Positions 34,071 through 43,287 of a DNA stretch of 64,000 nt are shown piece after piece. The notes under the pieces are model-generated. The model ran no database searches, was not told the origin of the DNA, and was given only the letters and a program-made list of their open reading frames with translations. How positions within the stretch are numbered: the first letter of the stretch is position 1; each line of letters opens with the position of its first letter. Both the position numbers and the translations under genes were made by a program. The DNA is from Locusta migratoria (Eukaryota > Arthropoda > Insecta > Orthoptera > Acrididae), in assembly GCA_026315105.1 (NCBI GenBank), contig CM048744.1, positions 352,781,168-352,845,167 on the forward strand, written 5' to 3'.

Positions 34071-34290
34071 TCTTTATCCAACTCCTTTGTTCCTGTTGTG
34101 AAAACATAGTGACGTTAGACCGCTCGCTCACAAGTGACTGTGTTTCCCTCGATTGAGCGCACGCCGTTGATGTGGGACGGGCGAGTAAGGTAGGTAGGTC
34201 AACAACGTGTGCTGTCAGCGACAATAGTAGATTCTGTTGCATAGTGTCTCCACAGCAGTGTTGTCATTATTTAAGTTCCGACCCTCGTAG

Positions 34291-34689
34291 TTCAGTTAGT
34301 TCACTTAGTTCAGTTGCTGAACTAACCGAACTGCGCGAATTACGTCAAATTGGAAATCTGTTAGTTGATTTCCAAGGACAGTGTATGTCAGTCTGTTACT
34401 TTTATTAATCTGGAGAAACTGCATAACTACCACAACCAAACTGGCCGGCACTCCGGAGCGCGAGATTAGATCCTGGACAGGCACTTCTTCCCGTCTCAGA
34501 AACGACTGGTTTAACTTGCTCGACTATCAGAGCGGGTATCGTTTGACTTAAATAAGGATGTCTTGCTTTTCTTGCTGCCAATATTTTCACAATCAATCAA
34601 ATTACTGTAGATATATTTATCAATATTTTTTCGCAATAGCGTATTTCACTTTGCGTCACAGTATAAGGTATAGATGTTGTACCAAATGG
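34291..34689. other. No recognisable gene; GAACT repeats at the left
   Basis: 34300-34353 is the partner of the repeat at 32825-32880. The rest holds only short ORFs. Confidence 0.4.
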
Positions 34690-34815
34690 TGACATATGAA
34701 AATTTGTGCCGGGCCGGGACTCGAACCCGGATTTCCCGCTTTTCGCGAGCGGTTGCCTTAACCACTAGGCTACCCAAACACGCTCCAGGACCGTCCCAAA
34801 CTTTCATATGCCACA
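34690..34815 (-). mobile_element. SINE-G copy (tRNA-like)
   Basis: On the minus strand: GGGTAGCCTAGTGGTTAAGG (box A), AACCGCTCGCGAAAAGCGG, GGGTTCGAGTCCCGGC (box B), then CACAAATTTTCATATG. The acceptor-like arms and spacing resemble a tRNA, but the body attached to the head marks a SINE. Confidence 0.6.
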
Positions 34816-34986
34816 CTAACTTCACTTATGAATGCAACCATGCTAGTTTGCGTGGAGGAGGTGATCATTATAAGATTCTGCAATACAGGGACGACACTTT
34901 TGTGAATCACTTCTGCTATCCTTCCATATCCTACTTATGTCCCTTTTTTATTCTACCCGAGAACGCTCATTACAACATGATTGCCA
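34816..34986. other. No recognisable feature
   Basis: Short unassigned spacer. Confidence 0.4.
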
Positions 34987-35177
34987 CACGGAATGGCCGC
35001 GTGGTCTTAGGCGTCATGCTACGGACTGGGCGGCCGGTCCTGCCGAAGTTTCGAGTCCTCCCTCGGGCATTGGTGTGTGTTGTCCTTAATGTACGTTAGT
35101 TTATGTAGTTTGTAAGTCTAGAGACTGAAGACCATAGCAGTTTGGTCCAAATATGTCTTGAAACATTTGGACATTTG
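34987..35177 (+). mobile_element. SINE-D copy
   Basis: Head CACGGAATGGCCGCGTGGTC with box-B-like TTTCGAGTCC, GGGCATTGGTGTGTG, then the shared tail GTTTGTAAGTCTAGAGACTG and ACATTTGGACATTTG. No clear target duplication. Confidence 0.75.
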
Positions 35178-35196
35178 AGTACAGTAAACAATTTGT

Positions 35197-35236
35197 GCCG
35201 CGGTGGAGTAGCTGAGCGGTCTAAAGCGTCTCGCTG
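35197..35236 (+). mobile_element. SINE-B head fragment
   Basis: GCCGCGGTGGAGTAGCTGAG and GGTCTAAAGCGTCTCGCTGC, then abrupt loss of similarity where the hammerhead-like motif starts. Confidence 0.7.
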
Positions 35237-35278
35237 CCCACTGATGATGCCTCGTGACAAAGGCGAAACGCGTATGGG
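35237..35278 (+). ncRNA. Hammerhead-ribozyme-like motif, copy 1
   Basis: Stem I CCCA (35237-35240) with TGGG (35275-35278). Core CTGATGA (35241-35247), one extra T, stem II GCCT/AGGC, then GAAA (35265-35268). Stem III is the palindrome ACGCGT, which includes the last A of GAAA; the cleavage-site base is A. This is the conserved hammerhead order. The extra base before stem II departs from the textbook core. Palindromic stem III would favour dimers. Penelope-like elements are known hosts of such motifs. Confidence 0.45.
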
Positions 35279-35343
35279 TGAATTATAAAAATAAAAATCC
35301 TTCATTTGCAGTACCAAAAGGCGTTTTCTTTAAAATCAGTACA

Positions 35344-35346
<3 letters not shown>

Positions 35347-35393
<47 letters not shown>
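35347..35393. repeat. (AT)n microsatellite
   Basis: An uninterrupted AT run of about 47 bp. Confidence 0.95.
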
Positions 35394-35394
<1 letters not shown>

Positions 35395-37054
35395 CATATT
35401 TTCGAAGCAAAAAATGGCGCTGGCCAGGAATGACTGTGAATATGAAATATTCAAAGAGTTTGGGGACATATAAAAGACGTGGGAGGGTAAAATGATGGGG
35501 CTTCTGGTGTTTTGTAAGGCGGACTGCAAGGCGTTGGCTGTGGAATAGGATGAGGGGAAGAGCACAAGGAACGTTAGTAGCAGGAGGGGGGGGGGGGACA
35601 GCCAGTTGGCAGAAAGATGGGTGGGAGGGGGCTTGAAGGAGCGCTGTATTTCAGGCATCAGCTCAAGGTCAAGAGGCCCAGCGGAAGTCAATTATCCGCG
35701 GTTTCTTTATTGTAATTTTATTGCCTCCGGATCACTTGGAGGATGGGGGGAGGGGAGCAGTCAGCAGTATAATCCACTACTCTTGAGGCTGGAGTGACAA
35801 TAGATAAAAGCATCGCACTGTTATGTCTTATAGTCTATTTTTAGTTTTCCTCTAGTATTATTATTTCTCAAATATTTCGAATAAAAATAATGAAAATATA
35901 AGCAATATAAAATTAAATGAATAAAAATTATAATACAATGTAATAAAATGCAAAATAAAATATAAAAAAAATAATATTTAATAATAATATTAATACTACA
36001 TACCTAATTTTGTTACTAATTTTTGTATTATTTATATTTTTCTAATTTTTTGTCCGAAATATTTGGAAAAGTGCGCTGATAACAGGCCAATGTGATTTTT
36101 ATTATCATAATTTATTTATTCTAATTTTTCTTTGACCTTCGACACAGTTTTATTTGTAGTTGGTGTACTTGGTATATTATGCGAAAAGTTTTATATTGTC
36201 ATCTTTATTTTCTACTTAATATTTAAATTTTCAAGGGCACCTGCTTCGACCACACTGTCTTGTTGTTTACAATATTCGTATTATTTAGTGCAGTGACTTA
36301 TCCTTTATTTTATCTTCTTTATTGTAATATTTTTAAACATTTTTCTTAATTGTGCATATTATTTTTTGTTGTTATTTATAAACGTTTTATTTCTTTACAA
36401 AAAGATATTTTCCTGTGATATATTCACCCCCAGAAGAAACATCAACGTCAAACCATTTTTCGAACCTCCATTATATAACTTAACAGCAAAAAAATATGAA
36501 GGTAGAACCATGTGAAGAATTATATCTACTTACGTGTGGAACCAGCTTTCAGAGTCAAAATATCGAAAAAGATTTCAAACTAATGTTACTCGATATTAAA
36601 TACCGAACGACGTTTACTTGAAATTTGTTTCGATCCGATGCATAACAGTCAAGACAGGGCACAACCGCCCTCTTGTGGCGTTTGGTTATGCCGCTAGAGG
36701 GAGGTTCTGTTCGCTGGCTAACGACCTACAAATAGGCGAATAAATACGTCTGTAAAATCTGCTGGCGATCGGTTCAACAGCGTGATCTAAACAGTGGGAA
36801 CACATTCAGTAGCGAAGCCATTTTTGATCTGGGAGGGGGCGGCTGACCTCATATAAATTTTGTGGCATCGTACTTCAGACTGGTGTCTAAAAAAAGAAAA
36901 AAAAATAAGTTGTTGTATGTCCAGATGTCTCAATCCATGCTTAGTTATGCCGTTGTCAGAAGAGGCATACCTGATTTCTAAATAAAAATAAATAAATAAA
37001 AACTAAAAAACGAGGTTTTCCTCATACCCCTAAATTCGCCACTGAATACTTTAC
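35394..37054. other. Gene-free, mostly very AT-rich
   Basis: 35400-35810 is G-rich with a G-run at 35587-35598. 35810-36420 is extremely AT-rich with ATAATA/TTTATT runs. ORFs at 35302-35691 and 35606-35797 are low-complexity artefacts. Confidence 0.45.
36664..36706. promoter_or_regulatory. Two divergent CTCF-like motifs (candidate)
   Basis: ACCGCCCTCTTGTGGCG (36664-36680) read on minus gives CGCCACAAGAGGGCGG, close to the CTCF core CCACNAGRGGGCGC. CCGCTAGAGGGAGG (36691-36704) is a weaker match on plus. Motif resemblance only. Confidence 0.25.
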
Positions 37055-37268
37055 AGACACGCAGACATTGACAAATAGTCGTTATTTTTGCAAATATCTC
37101 TGAAACGATATTGAAGAAACAGAAGAGAGCAAAGTTGTTGAATATTTTGTCCTCTAGAGATCCGTTTATTAAATTTTCGTCTGAGACGAACGGTTAATAC
37201 ATCATATGGAATTTAATTTCGAGCTATCAAAAGGTCCACTTTTGGTAACATAAAGTGGGCCAAAACAC
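37055..37268 (-). repeat. Dispersed repeat, copy 2 (partner at 29195-29420)
   Basis: Read on minus: TGGCCCACTTTATGTTACC, TAGCTCGAAATT, TTTAATAAACGGATCTCTAG and CAGAGATATTTGCAAAAATA, in the same order as copy 1. Confidence 0.65.
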
Positions 37269-37394
37269 AGATGTGACATGTATACAAGAGACAGATATTT
37301 ACAGGCGTGACACATTGAAAAGTAAGGTTATAAAGGTATCTTGAAAAAACAGCAACCAGTCGCCTTTTGTGTGGAATGGTTTTACTAATTTTTT

Positions 37395-37440
37395 TTCCCG
37401 TTGCCGGTTTCGATATGCCTAGCATATCATTGTCACATAG
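37395..37440 (-). ncRNA. Degenerate hammerhead-like relic
   Basis: On minus: a 7-bp stem ATATGC/GCATAT followed by GAAA and CCGG, the stem II and GAAA part of the motif. The CTGANGA box is damaged (ACAATGA) and the base after CCGG is C. Too degraded to act. Confidence 0.2.
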
Positions 37441-37872
37441 TAAGAGAAACTTTTATATTATTTTTGGTGTAGTTGTGGGATTGACGGATAATTGGTTTAT
37501 TTATTAGTAAGGGCCGACCGAATATTCGGTTTCGGCTAGTTCCAGCTGAAATATTGGTTTCGACTGCAGTTTCGGTTTCAGCCAGAAACCAGCCGAATCG
37601 TCTTCTGCTTGTCCTGAATTAGCTTTCTTGAACTTACTGATGAAGTCACGTTCTGGTTGGATTTAGTCAACAATAACGCTTTACCTCAGTTGACGGCGCG
37701 CCGTTTAATTGCTGAGAGTCTCTCCTCCCATGTAAAAATTGTGGGTATTTTGTTGTTAAGCACGATATAACGTAGTCATATCTTATAGTGATATTCTTAT
37801 ACTATGTTAGTAACAATTTAACTTAAGCAGTATTGTAGTCCGTAATGAAACGGGTTGGTGTAATTCTTGTGT

Positions 37873-38070
37873 GCCGGCCGCGGTGGCCGAGGGGACTGAG
37901 GCGCTTCAGTCACGGTCTACACGGCCACTACGGTCGGGGGTTCGAATCCCCCCTCGGGCATGGATATTTGTGCCGTCCTTAGTTGTAGCTAGTTCATAAG
38001 TAGTTTGTAAGTTTAGGGACTGATGACCACGTAGTTAAGTCCCTTAAGCTTCAAAAACGTTTGAACATTT
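37873..38070 (+). mobile_element. SINE-A, full length
   Basis: GCCGGCCGCGGTGGCC head, GGTTCGAATCC box B, ACGTTTGAACATTT end. Target duplication not evident. Confidence 0.85.
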
Positions 38071-38639
38071 GAGTGAGTTTCCTTGAAAGAGAGAAGCTTT
38101 TTTTAATAACTAATATGGGTTTAGGAAACATTGATCATGTGGTACACACCTTTTCCTGTTCAGTTTACGCAAACAAACTGACAACGATCATACTGTTAGT
38201 CGGAATTGTGACTTTATCTTTCGAAATACTTTTTGCATCAGTGATTGAAGCTGCTGTGTATTAAAAAATGCCAAAAGGAGATATGTAAAGTTGTTTGTCG
38301 GTTGCAAAAAACGGAAGTCAAGATGGCAACACGAAGCTAACACTCGCAGGAACAAAATCGTAGAGGCTACTTACGGAAGCAAATAAATGATTACTTTCTG
38401 CGTATTTTGTATTGTCGTAGTCATTTTAAGGCTCTGGCATTTCCTAGTATCTATTTGACAAGTTTGTTGTGCACCTAAAGACTATCTTCCTACAAGAAGG
38501 TATGCTGGACTGTGGTCTTGGTGGTAGCTATACAGTAGTCTCGTTAATTCGATGTGAACGAGACCGTGATCACATCAAACTATCGAAATTTACGTGTGAA
38601 AACGAAGGAAATCGACCTTAAAAAGAATCCATTTTTATT

Positions 38640-38830
38640 CTGGGGCAACGTCCCAGAGATTAATTAAATTGGTCCCAATCGCCTGGTTCCGACCAAGGTT
38701 TTCGGAAGGTTTTCCTTGGTTATAAGGCGTATGCCGGAACTGGTAAGCCCTTCCCTTTCATTTCCTATTGGGATACACCCTGTGCCCCACTATCAGCTTG
38801 TCTGATAATTGGCTGAATAGAACCGCGACT
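38640..38830. mobile_element. Possible SINE body related to SINE-K
   Basis: GGTTTTCCTTGGTTATAAGG and CGTATGCCGG are reminiscent of the SINE-K body. No tRNA-like head or target duplication was found. Confidence 0.25.
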
Positions 38831-39303
38831 CTTTATGGGCCGGATCTCAAACAGCCAGCTCCACAACTCGGAGAATGAAAAGAATGTTTTTTATTCCGAG
38901 ATTCGAAATATCGAAACTTCACTATATCGCGTTCAGTTTACTTGTTGTCTGTCTTCCTTTCGTCTTTCTTTTTTAGGTAGAATATGTCACAACGAAGAGA
39001 AAAGAATCCAATTTGGAAGTACTTCAATAACAGTACCGTTGATTTGTCTAAACCTGTTCGCTTTCCATGTCATCTTCTACGGACTTCTTGATCAGGCTTA
39101 TTCACACTCAAGAAGGCTCACTACAGAGAGGGGATCTTCAAAAATGTGGAAAACCAGTGATTTGTGGTGTAACGTACATATACAGAATTTTTAACTTAAT
39201 CACGTACGTTTCAATTACGATTTCGGTATCGGCCGAAACTAGAAGAGAAGCCGAATATTCGGTTACGGTTTCGGCTACAAATCATTTTTCAGTCGGACTC
39301 TAT

Positions 39304-40404
39304 ACTGTGATATTGTATGTTTTCCATATTGGTATAGTTTGTAATCTCCATAGATACATTCTGTATATTTACATGCTTTTGCTTTGCAGCTACACGATAT
39401 ACACTTAAACACACTTCCCACACACAATACCTCATTAATAATGGATAAAAGTTTTAAAAGATAAGGTAGTCACTGCTATAGGAATCAATATGATGATGCA
39501 TTCAATAAAAGACGTATGCTGATAACGTTAAAAAGTTAAACCTAGGTGTTGATAGACTAGACTGGAGATATCGACCAAGCAAAGCAATGAGTTGTAAGTA
39601 GACTGACGACGGCGGGGAGGGGGAAAAGAGAGACAGAGAGAGAGGGGGGGTCATGGAGGGGGGGTTGTGTTTTGGTGTGATGCGTGGATGTGAGGCGGGG
39701 ATTTTAGGCGCCTTGCTGTCGAGCGTCAGGTTTTTCCCCGTAGGAGATGCGAGTCATCCCTCGGCATGAGTGCGTGTTGTCCTTAAACCGTTTGCAAACG
39801 GAGCGTGTGTCGGAACGGGTGCGGTCAACGTTCCGAGACCAACGTGTGGCTGAACGCTCGGAGACGGCGCGACTTGTGCGTACGCGATCTACACGCGACC
39901 GCAGAGCGCTCTAGCGTCAGCTGCCGGCGGTATCAGGCTCTGGAATCACATTGTTTACGTAATGAAAGGAGTCGAATTCCTTCTTTACATCTATTAAAAC
40001 GCATATTTCCGCGCCTGTTCGTCGTGTTCTCTCTGTGCTATAGGTCTCCATAAGTAAAAACTCAATATCTGTGAACATAAGACTCTCAGAAAAGCTGCAT
40101 TTAATGTTATAAGAGCAGCGACTTATAGAAGTTTCATGCCAAAGTGTGCGATATAAAATTAGAATAGGTCTTTACGCACAAACATTATGGCAACAGGCTC
40201 GCTTTTTAGTAAAACTTAAAGGTTATTCTTCCTCGATCGCTGTTACTGTTCAGTAATGGAATCATTAGAACGTGTAAAATACAAGACGTGAAACAACAAA
40301 GCGCTCATTTTACTCTACGTAAGGTGTGAATTGTCCTTTTCATAAAACGAATCCAACAAACTCACTCGTCAGAGGATGCGCACTTGTATTTACATAGCAT
40401 TGAA
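39304..40404. other. No gene; purine-rich tract and a SINE-D-like scrap
   Basis: 39600-39680 is GA-rich. 39690-39786 (GGCGCCTTGCTGTCGAGC ... CCCTCGGCATGAGTGCG) resembles a decayed SINE-D/B head. Nothing else recognised. Confidence 0.4.
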
Positions 40405-40604
40405 TATTACACAGTGCCGCGCGGAAATAGCCGAGCGGTCTGGAGCGCCACGTTACGGATCGCGTGGTCTCCCGCGTCAGAGATTCGAATCCTCCCTCGG
40501 GTACGGATGTGTGTGTTGTTCGTAGTTTGTAAGACTAGGGACTGGTGACCAAAGTAGTTTGGTGCCATAGGATTACAAACATTTGAACATTTTTATTATA
40601 CAGT
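40405..40604 (+). mobile_element. SINE-H copy
   Basis: Head GCCGCGCGGAAATAGCC with box-B GATTCGAATCC, then GGGTACGGATGTGTG, then the shared tail (GTAAGACTAGGGACTGG, TTACAAACATTTGAAC). TATTACACAGT and TATTATACAGT flank it as an 11-bp duplication with one mismatch. Confidence 0.85.
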
Positions 40605-41281
40605 ATGCTTCTATTAAATTAATAAGAAAGTCTTTGAGCCTATTTCAAAACCCGAATATGAGAAAAAAATGTCCACAGTCTAAGACGTTACTGCCTACTA
40701 TACGCCACTTCCTTCTGTTGGAGTATTCCACACATGAACTAGACGTGGTGAATATACTACTGGAAGACATCTCGATTACTGACACTTAATTACAAAGAAC
40801 CAGATCTTCGGTGCGCAGTTGCCTTGTAACGGCAAATTTCCGTAATAGGTAAGGAAAGTGTTTAATCACATGTAACAGGTTTCCAGATATTTTATTATAA
40901 AAAATAGTACCTATAATGGCCGGTTTCGAGAGATCATCAAATTATTCAGTTATTTTTAATTGCTTTAAAACGGCATATATTCACAAGACGTAAGTTTATA
41001 TATAGTCCATCAAATACAAGGTTTTCCTAACGACCAATATGGCGTCTTCATGTCTACCGAAAAGAGCTTCTCACCTCCCCCGGATAACTACGTGGTGTGA
41101 CGTCAGAGCCGTTCTGCCATCTTATTGGTGATTGGCAATGGAGAATTTCTGGTATGCTTGGTACTGCCCGACACGTTGGGAAAGCCTCCACAGCATGCGA
41201 TCACGCGTTGTGACGTCAGAAACTCGGCACGTTGCCCACACTCGTTCAGATATATGTTCCGTGTGCCGACGGCTTTAGATT
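40605..41281. other. No recognisable gene
   Basis: Only short chance ORFs. Confidence 0.4.
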
Positions 41282-41365
41282 AGTGTAAGTTAGTGCAAGT
41301 AGTTTGTAAGCCTAGGGACTGATCACCGCAGTTGTTTGGTCCGATAGATTTACAAACATTTGAGA
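41282..41365 (+). mobile_element. SINE-B tail fragment
   Basis: GTAGTTTGTAAGCCTAGGG, TTGGTCCGATAGATTTAC and AAACATTTGAG form the 3' end of SINE-B without the tRNA-like head. Confidence 0.8.
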
Positions 41366-41549
41366 CGGGTAAACATCGAGTCGGATTGCGTTGGCAGAGG
41401 TTGTGGAGGGTGTGGCGCGGATAATCGAGAGTTTACTGTATTATGAGTTGTTGTTAATACACTAGAGAAGAGTTAAAAAAACTTTGACAGCTTTTAATTA
41501 GACTGAAAAGTAGACGTGTAAATTGATATAAAGCGAGGAAGAAAACGAT

Positions 41550-41833
41550 ACTTTCTCTCTGCAGCGGAGTACGCAGTGATATGAAATTTCCTAGCAGATT
41601 AAAATTGTGTGCCGGAACCGGGACACGAACCTGGGACCTTTGCCTTTCGCGGGCAAGCGCACTACCGACTGTGCTATCCCGACACGACTCACGATGCCGC
41701 TGCACAACTTTACTTCCGCCAGTATCTCGCCTCCTACTTTCCAAACTTGATAGAAGCTCTCCTGCGAACCATGCAAGACTAGCACTCCTGGAAGAAAGGA
41801 TATGGTGGAGACATGGCTTAGCCACAGCCTAAG
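41550..41833 (-). mobile_element. SINE-C unit 1
   Basis: Minus strand: starts AACATCCCTTAGGCTGTGG (41833 leftward), CTCCACCATATCCTTTC, head GGGATAGCACAGTCGGTAG, box B GGTTCGTGTCCCGG, body to the left end. It follows unit 2 head-to-tail. Confidence 0.8.
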
Positions 41834-42027
41834 GGATGTTACCAGAATGAAACTTTTACTCTGCAGCGGAGTGTGCGCTGATATGAAATTTCCTGGCAGA
41901 TTAAAATTGTGTGCCGGAACTGGGACTCGAACCTGGGACCTTTGCCATTCGCGGGCAAGCGCACTACCGACTGTTCTATCCCAACACGACTCACGATGCC
42001 GCCCCACAACTTTACTTCCGCCAGTAC
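41834..42027 (-). mobile_element. SINE-C unit 2
   Basis: Minus strand, lacking the 5' extension: head GGGATAGAACAGTCGG, box B GGTTCGAGTCCCAG, ending GTTTCATTCTGG directly joined to the start of unit 1. Confidence 0.8.
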
Positions 42028-42302
42028 CTTCATTCTGGAAACATCCCTTAGGCTGTGGCTACGCCATGTCTCCACCATATCCTTTCTTCCAGGAGTGCTA
42101 GTCTTGCATGGTTCGCAGGAGAGCTTCTGTGAAGTTTGAAAAGTAGGAAGCGAGGTACTGGCGGAAGTAAAGTTGTGGGGCGGCATCGTGAGTCGTGTCG
42201 GGATAGCACAGTGGGTAGTGAGCTTGCCCGCGAAAAAGGCAAAGGTCCCAGGTTCGAGTCCCGGTTCCGGCACACAATTTTTTAATCTGCCAGGAAGTTT
42301 CA
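42028..42302 (+). mobile_element. SINE-C unit 3, inverted relative to unit 1
   Basis: Plus strand: TTCATTCTGG (end of a lost preceding unit), AAACATCCCTTAGGCTGTGG, head GGGATAGCACAGTGGGTAG, box B GGTTCGAGTCCCGG, body GCCAGGAAGTTTC. Units 1 and 3 form an inverted repeat with unit 2 as the loop. Confidence 0.8.
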
Positions 42303-42304
42303 AA

Positions 42305-42398
42305 GGAAGAAAATGTTTGTAAATCTATCGGGGCAAACTGCGTGGTCATCAGTCCGTAAGTTACAAACTACTTGAACCTAGGGAAACTAACCTAAGGA

Positions 42399-42439
<41 letters not shown>

Positions 42440-42541
42440 ATGCCCCGGGGAGGACTCGATCCTCCGACGGCGAGAAACCGCGCGCTCCGCAGCGAGGCGC
42501 CTTAGACCGCTCGGCTACTCCACCGCGGCTGGAAGCAAATG
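42305..42541 (-). mobile_element. SINE-B copy with (CA)n
   Basis: Reverse SINE-B: tail AAATGTTTGTAAATCTATC at the left, (CA)n at 42402-42437, box B (GGATCGAGTCCTCC on minus), head ending CACCGCGGC. GGAAGAAAATG and GGAAGCAAATG may be the target duplication, with one mismatch. Confidence 0.8.
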
Positions 42542-42960
42542 ATGGCGGCAGTGAGAGAGTGTGTGGTGTATGAAGTAGGAGCGGTGCTCGCTAGATCGCG
42601 GGCAGGTGGTCAGCACTTAGGCGGCGGTACTCACAGGCACAGACACAGGCAGGATGCGTGCGTAGGCAGGTGGGCGCGAGCACTGTCTGGGCCTGCCGCT
42701 GGCGCCGCCGCCGCTCGCCTATTTGCGGCCCGCTATGTATAGCGCGCCTCTGCTGCTGCTGCTGGTGCCAGTAGACTTCCGCCGTGTGCCGTAGCGCTGC
42801 TGCCGCCGCCGCTGCACTCGTCCCACTGCGTCACCACCCCCCACCTCCCCACTTGCATTCAGCCACCTGCTCACTGCCGTACACACGCGCTTAACCCGCC
42901 CATCGACCCGTGTGTGCAGCCTACACACTCGTCCCGACCGGCTTAATGGCGCGCCAATTT
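42541..42960. promoter_or_regulatory. GC- and CpG-rich island, candidate promoter or 5' exon
   Basis: 420 bp strongly GC-rich inside AT-rich surroundings, with GGCGCCGCCGCCGCTCGCC, CTGCTGCTGCTGCTGG and many CpGs. It is not part of any repeat recognised here. No TATA box and no convincing coding frame (ORFs on both strands overlap). Either an unmethylated promoter/5'UTR island or an unfamiliar element. Confidence 0.3.
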
Positions 42961-43287
42961 AGTCGATACTCGGTGGGCTGACTTATGGGACCAACCGTAC
43001 TCTTCCTATCACTGGTTGCTAATTGCTCAACTAGAGCCACTTGGAAAGTACTCTTCTACGTAGCCTTTGCCGCCCAGCGTGATCGGTGGAAGTCGGCTAA
43101 CTTGGTGCCGTTCGGCAATTTGTTGCCGGTCTGAGCCCTTCTGCTACCGCGGCGGTCCTCAAATTCGAGTTTCCTTCTCTCTTTGTCCATTTCCCCTCCA
43201 TATGCGTGTTCATTTCCTTTTTCCGTAGTTGTAGATACACTCAAGAAATTCAAAATTAGTAATCAAATTTTGAGATAAATGCGGAAA
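42961..43287. other. No recognisable gene
   Basis: Moderately GC-rich at first, then AT-rich. No domain in the 65-codon ORF at 43056-43253. Confidence 0.35.

Larger units (their letters stand above)
32891..34290 (-). mobile_element. Mariner transposon split by SINE-A
   Basis: Terminal inverted repeats: CGAGGGTTGGAACTGAAATA on the left, and CGAGGGTCGGAACTTAAATA from the right end. They are flanked by TA at 32891-32892 and 34289-34290. The body encodes a D34D mariner transposase on the minus strand. Confidence 0.85.
37510..39303. mobile_element. Possible hAT-like element with TTTCGGC-rich ends
   Basis: Left end GGGCCGACCGAATATTCGG followed by TTTCGGCTAG. Right end, read inward, GAGTCCGACTGAAAAAT followed by GCCGAAACC and CCGAATATTCGG. 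The ends are roughly inverted and full of TTTCGG repeats. No transposase was seen, and no 8-bp target duplication could be confirmed. Contains a SINE-A. Confidence 0.35.

Noticed and set aside
34690..34780. Genuine tRNA genes at this and other box A/B sites
   Set aside because: All such heads are followed by SINE bodies or tails, many with target duplications, and the anticodon arms are irregular.
35302..35691. 129-codon ORF across the AT tract
   Set aside because: Largely an Ile-Tyr translation of (AT)n plus unrelated flanks.
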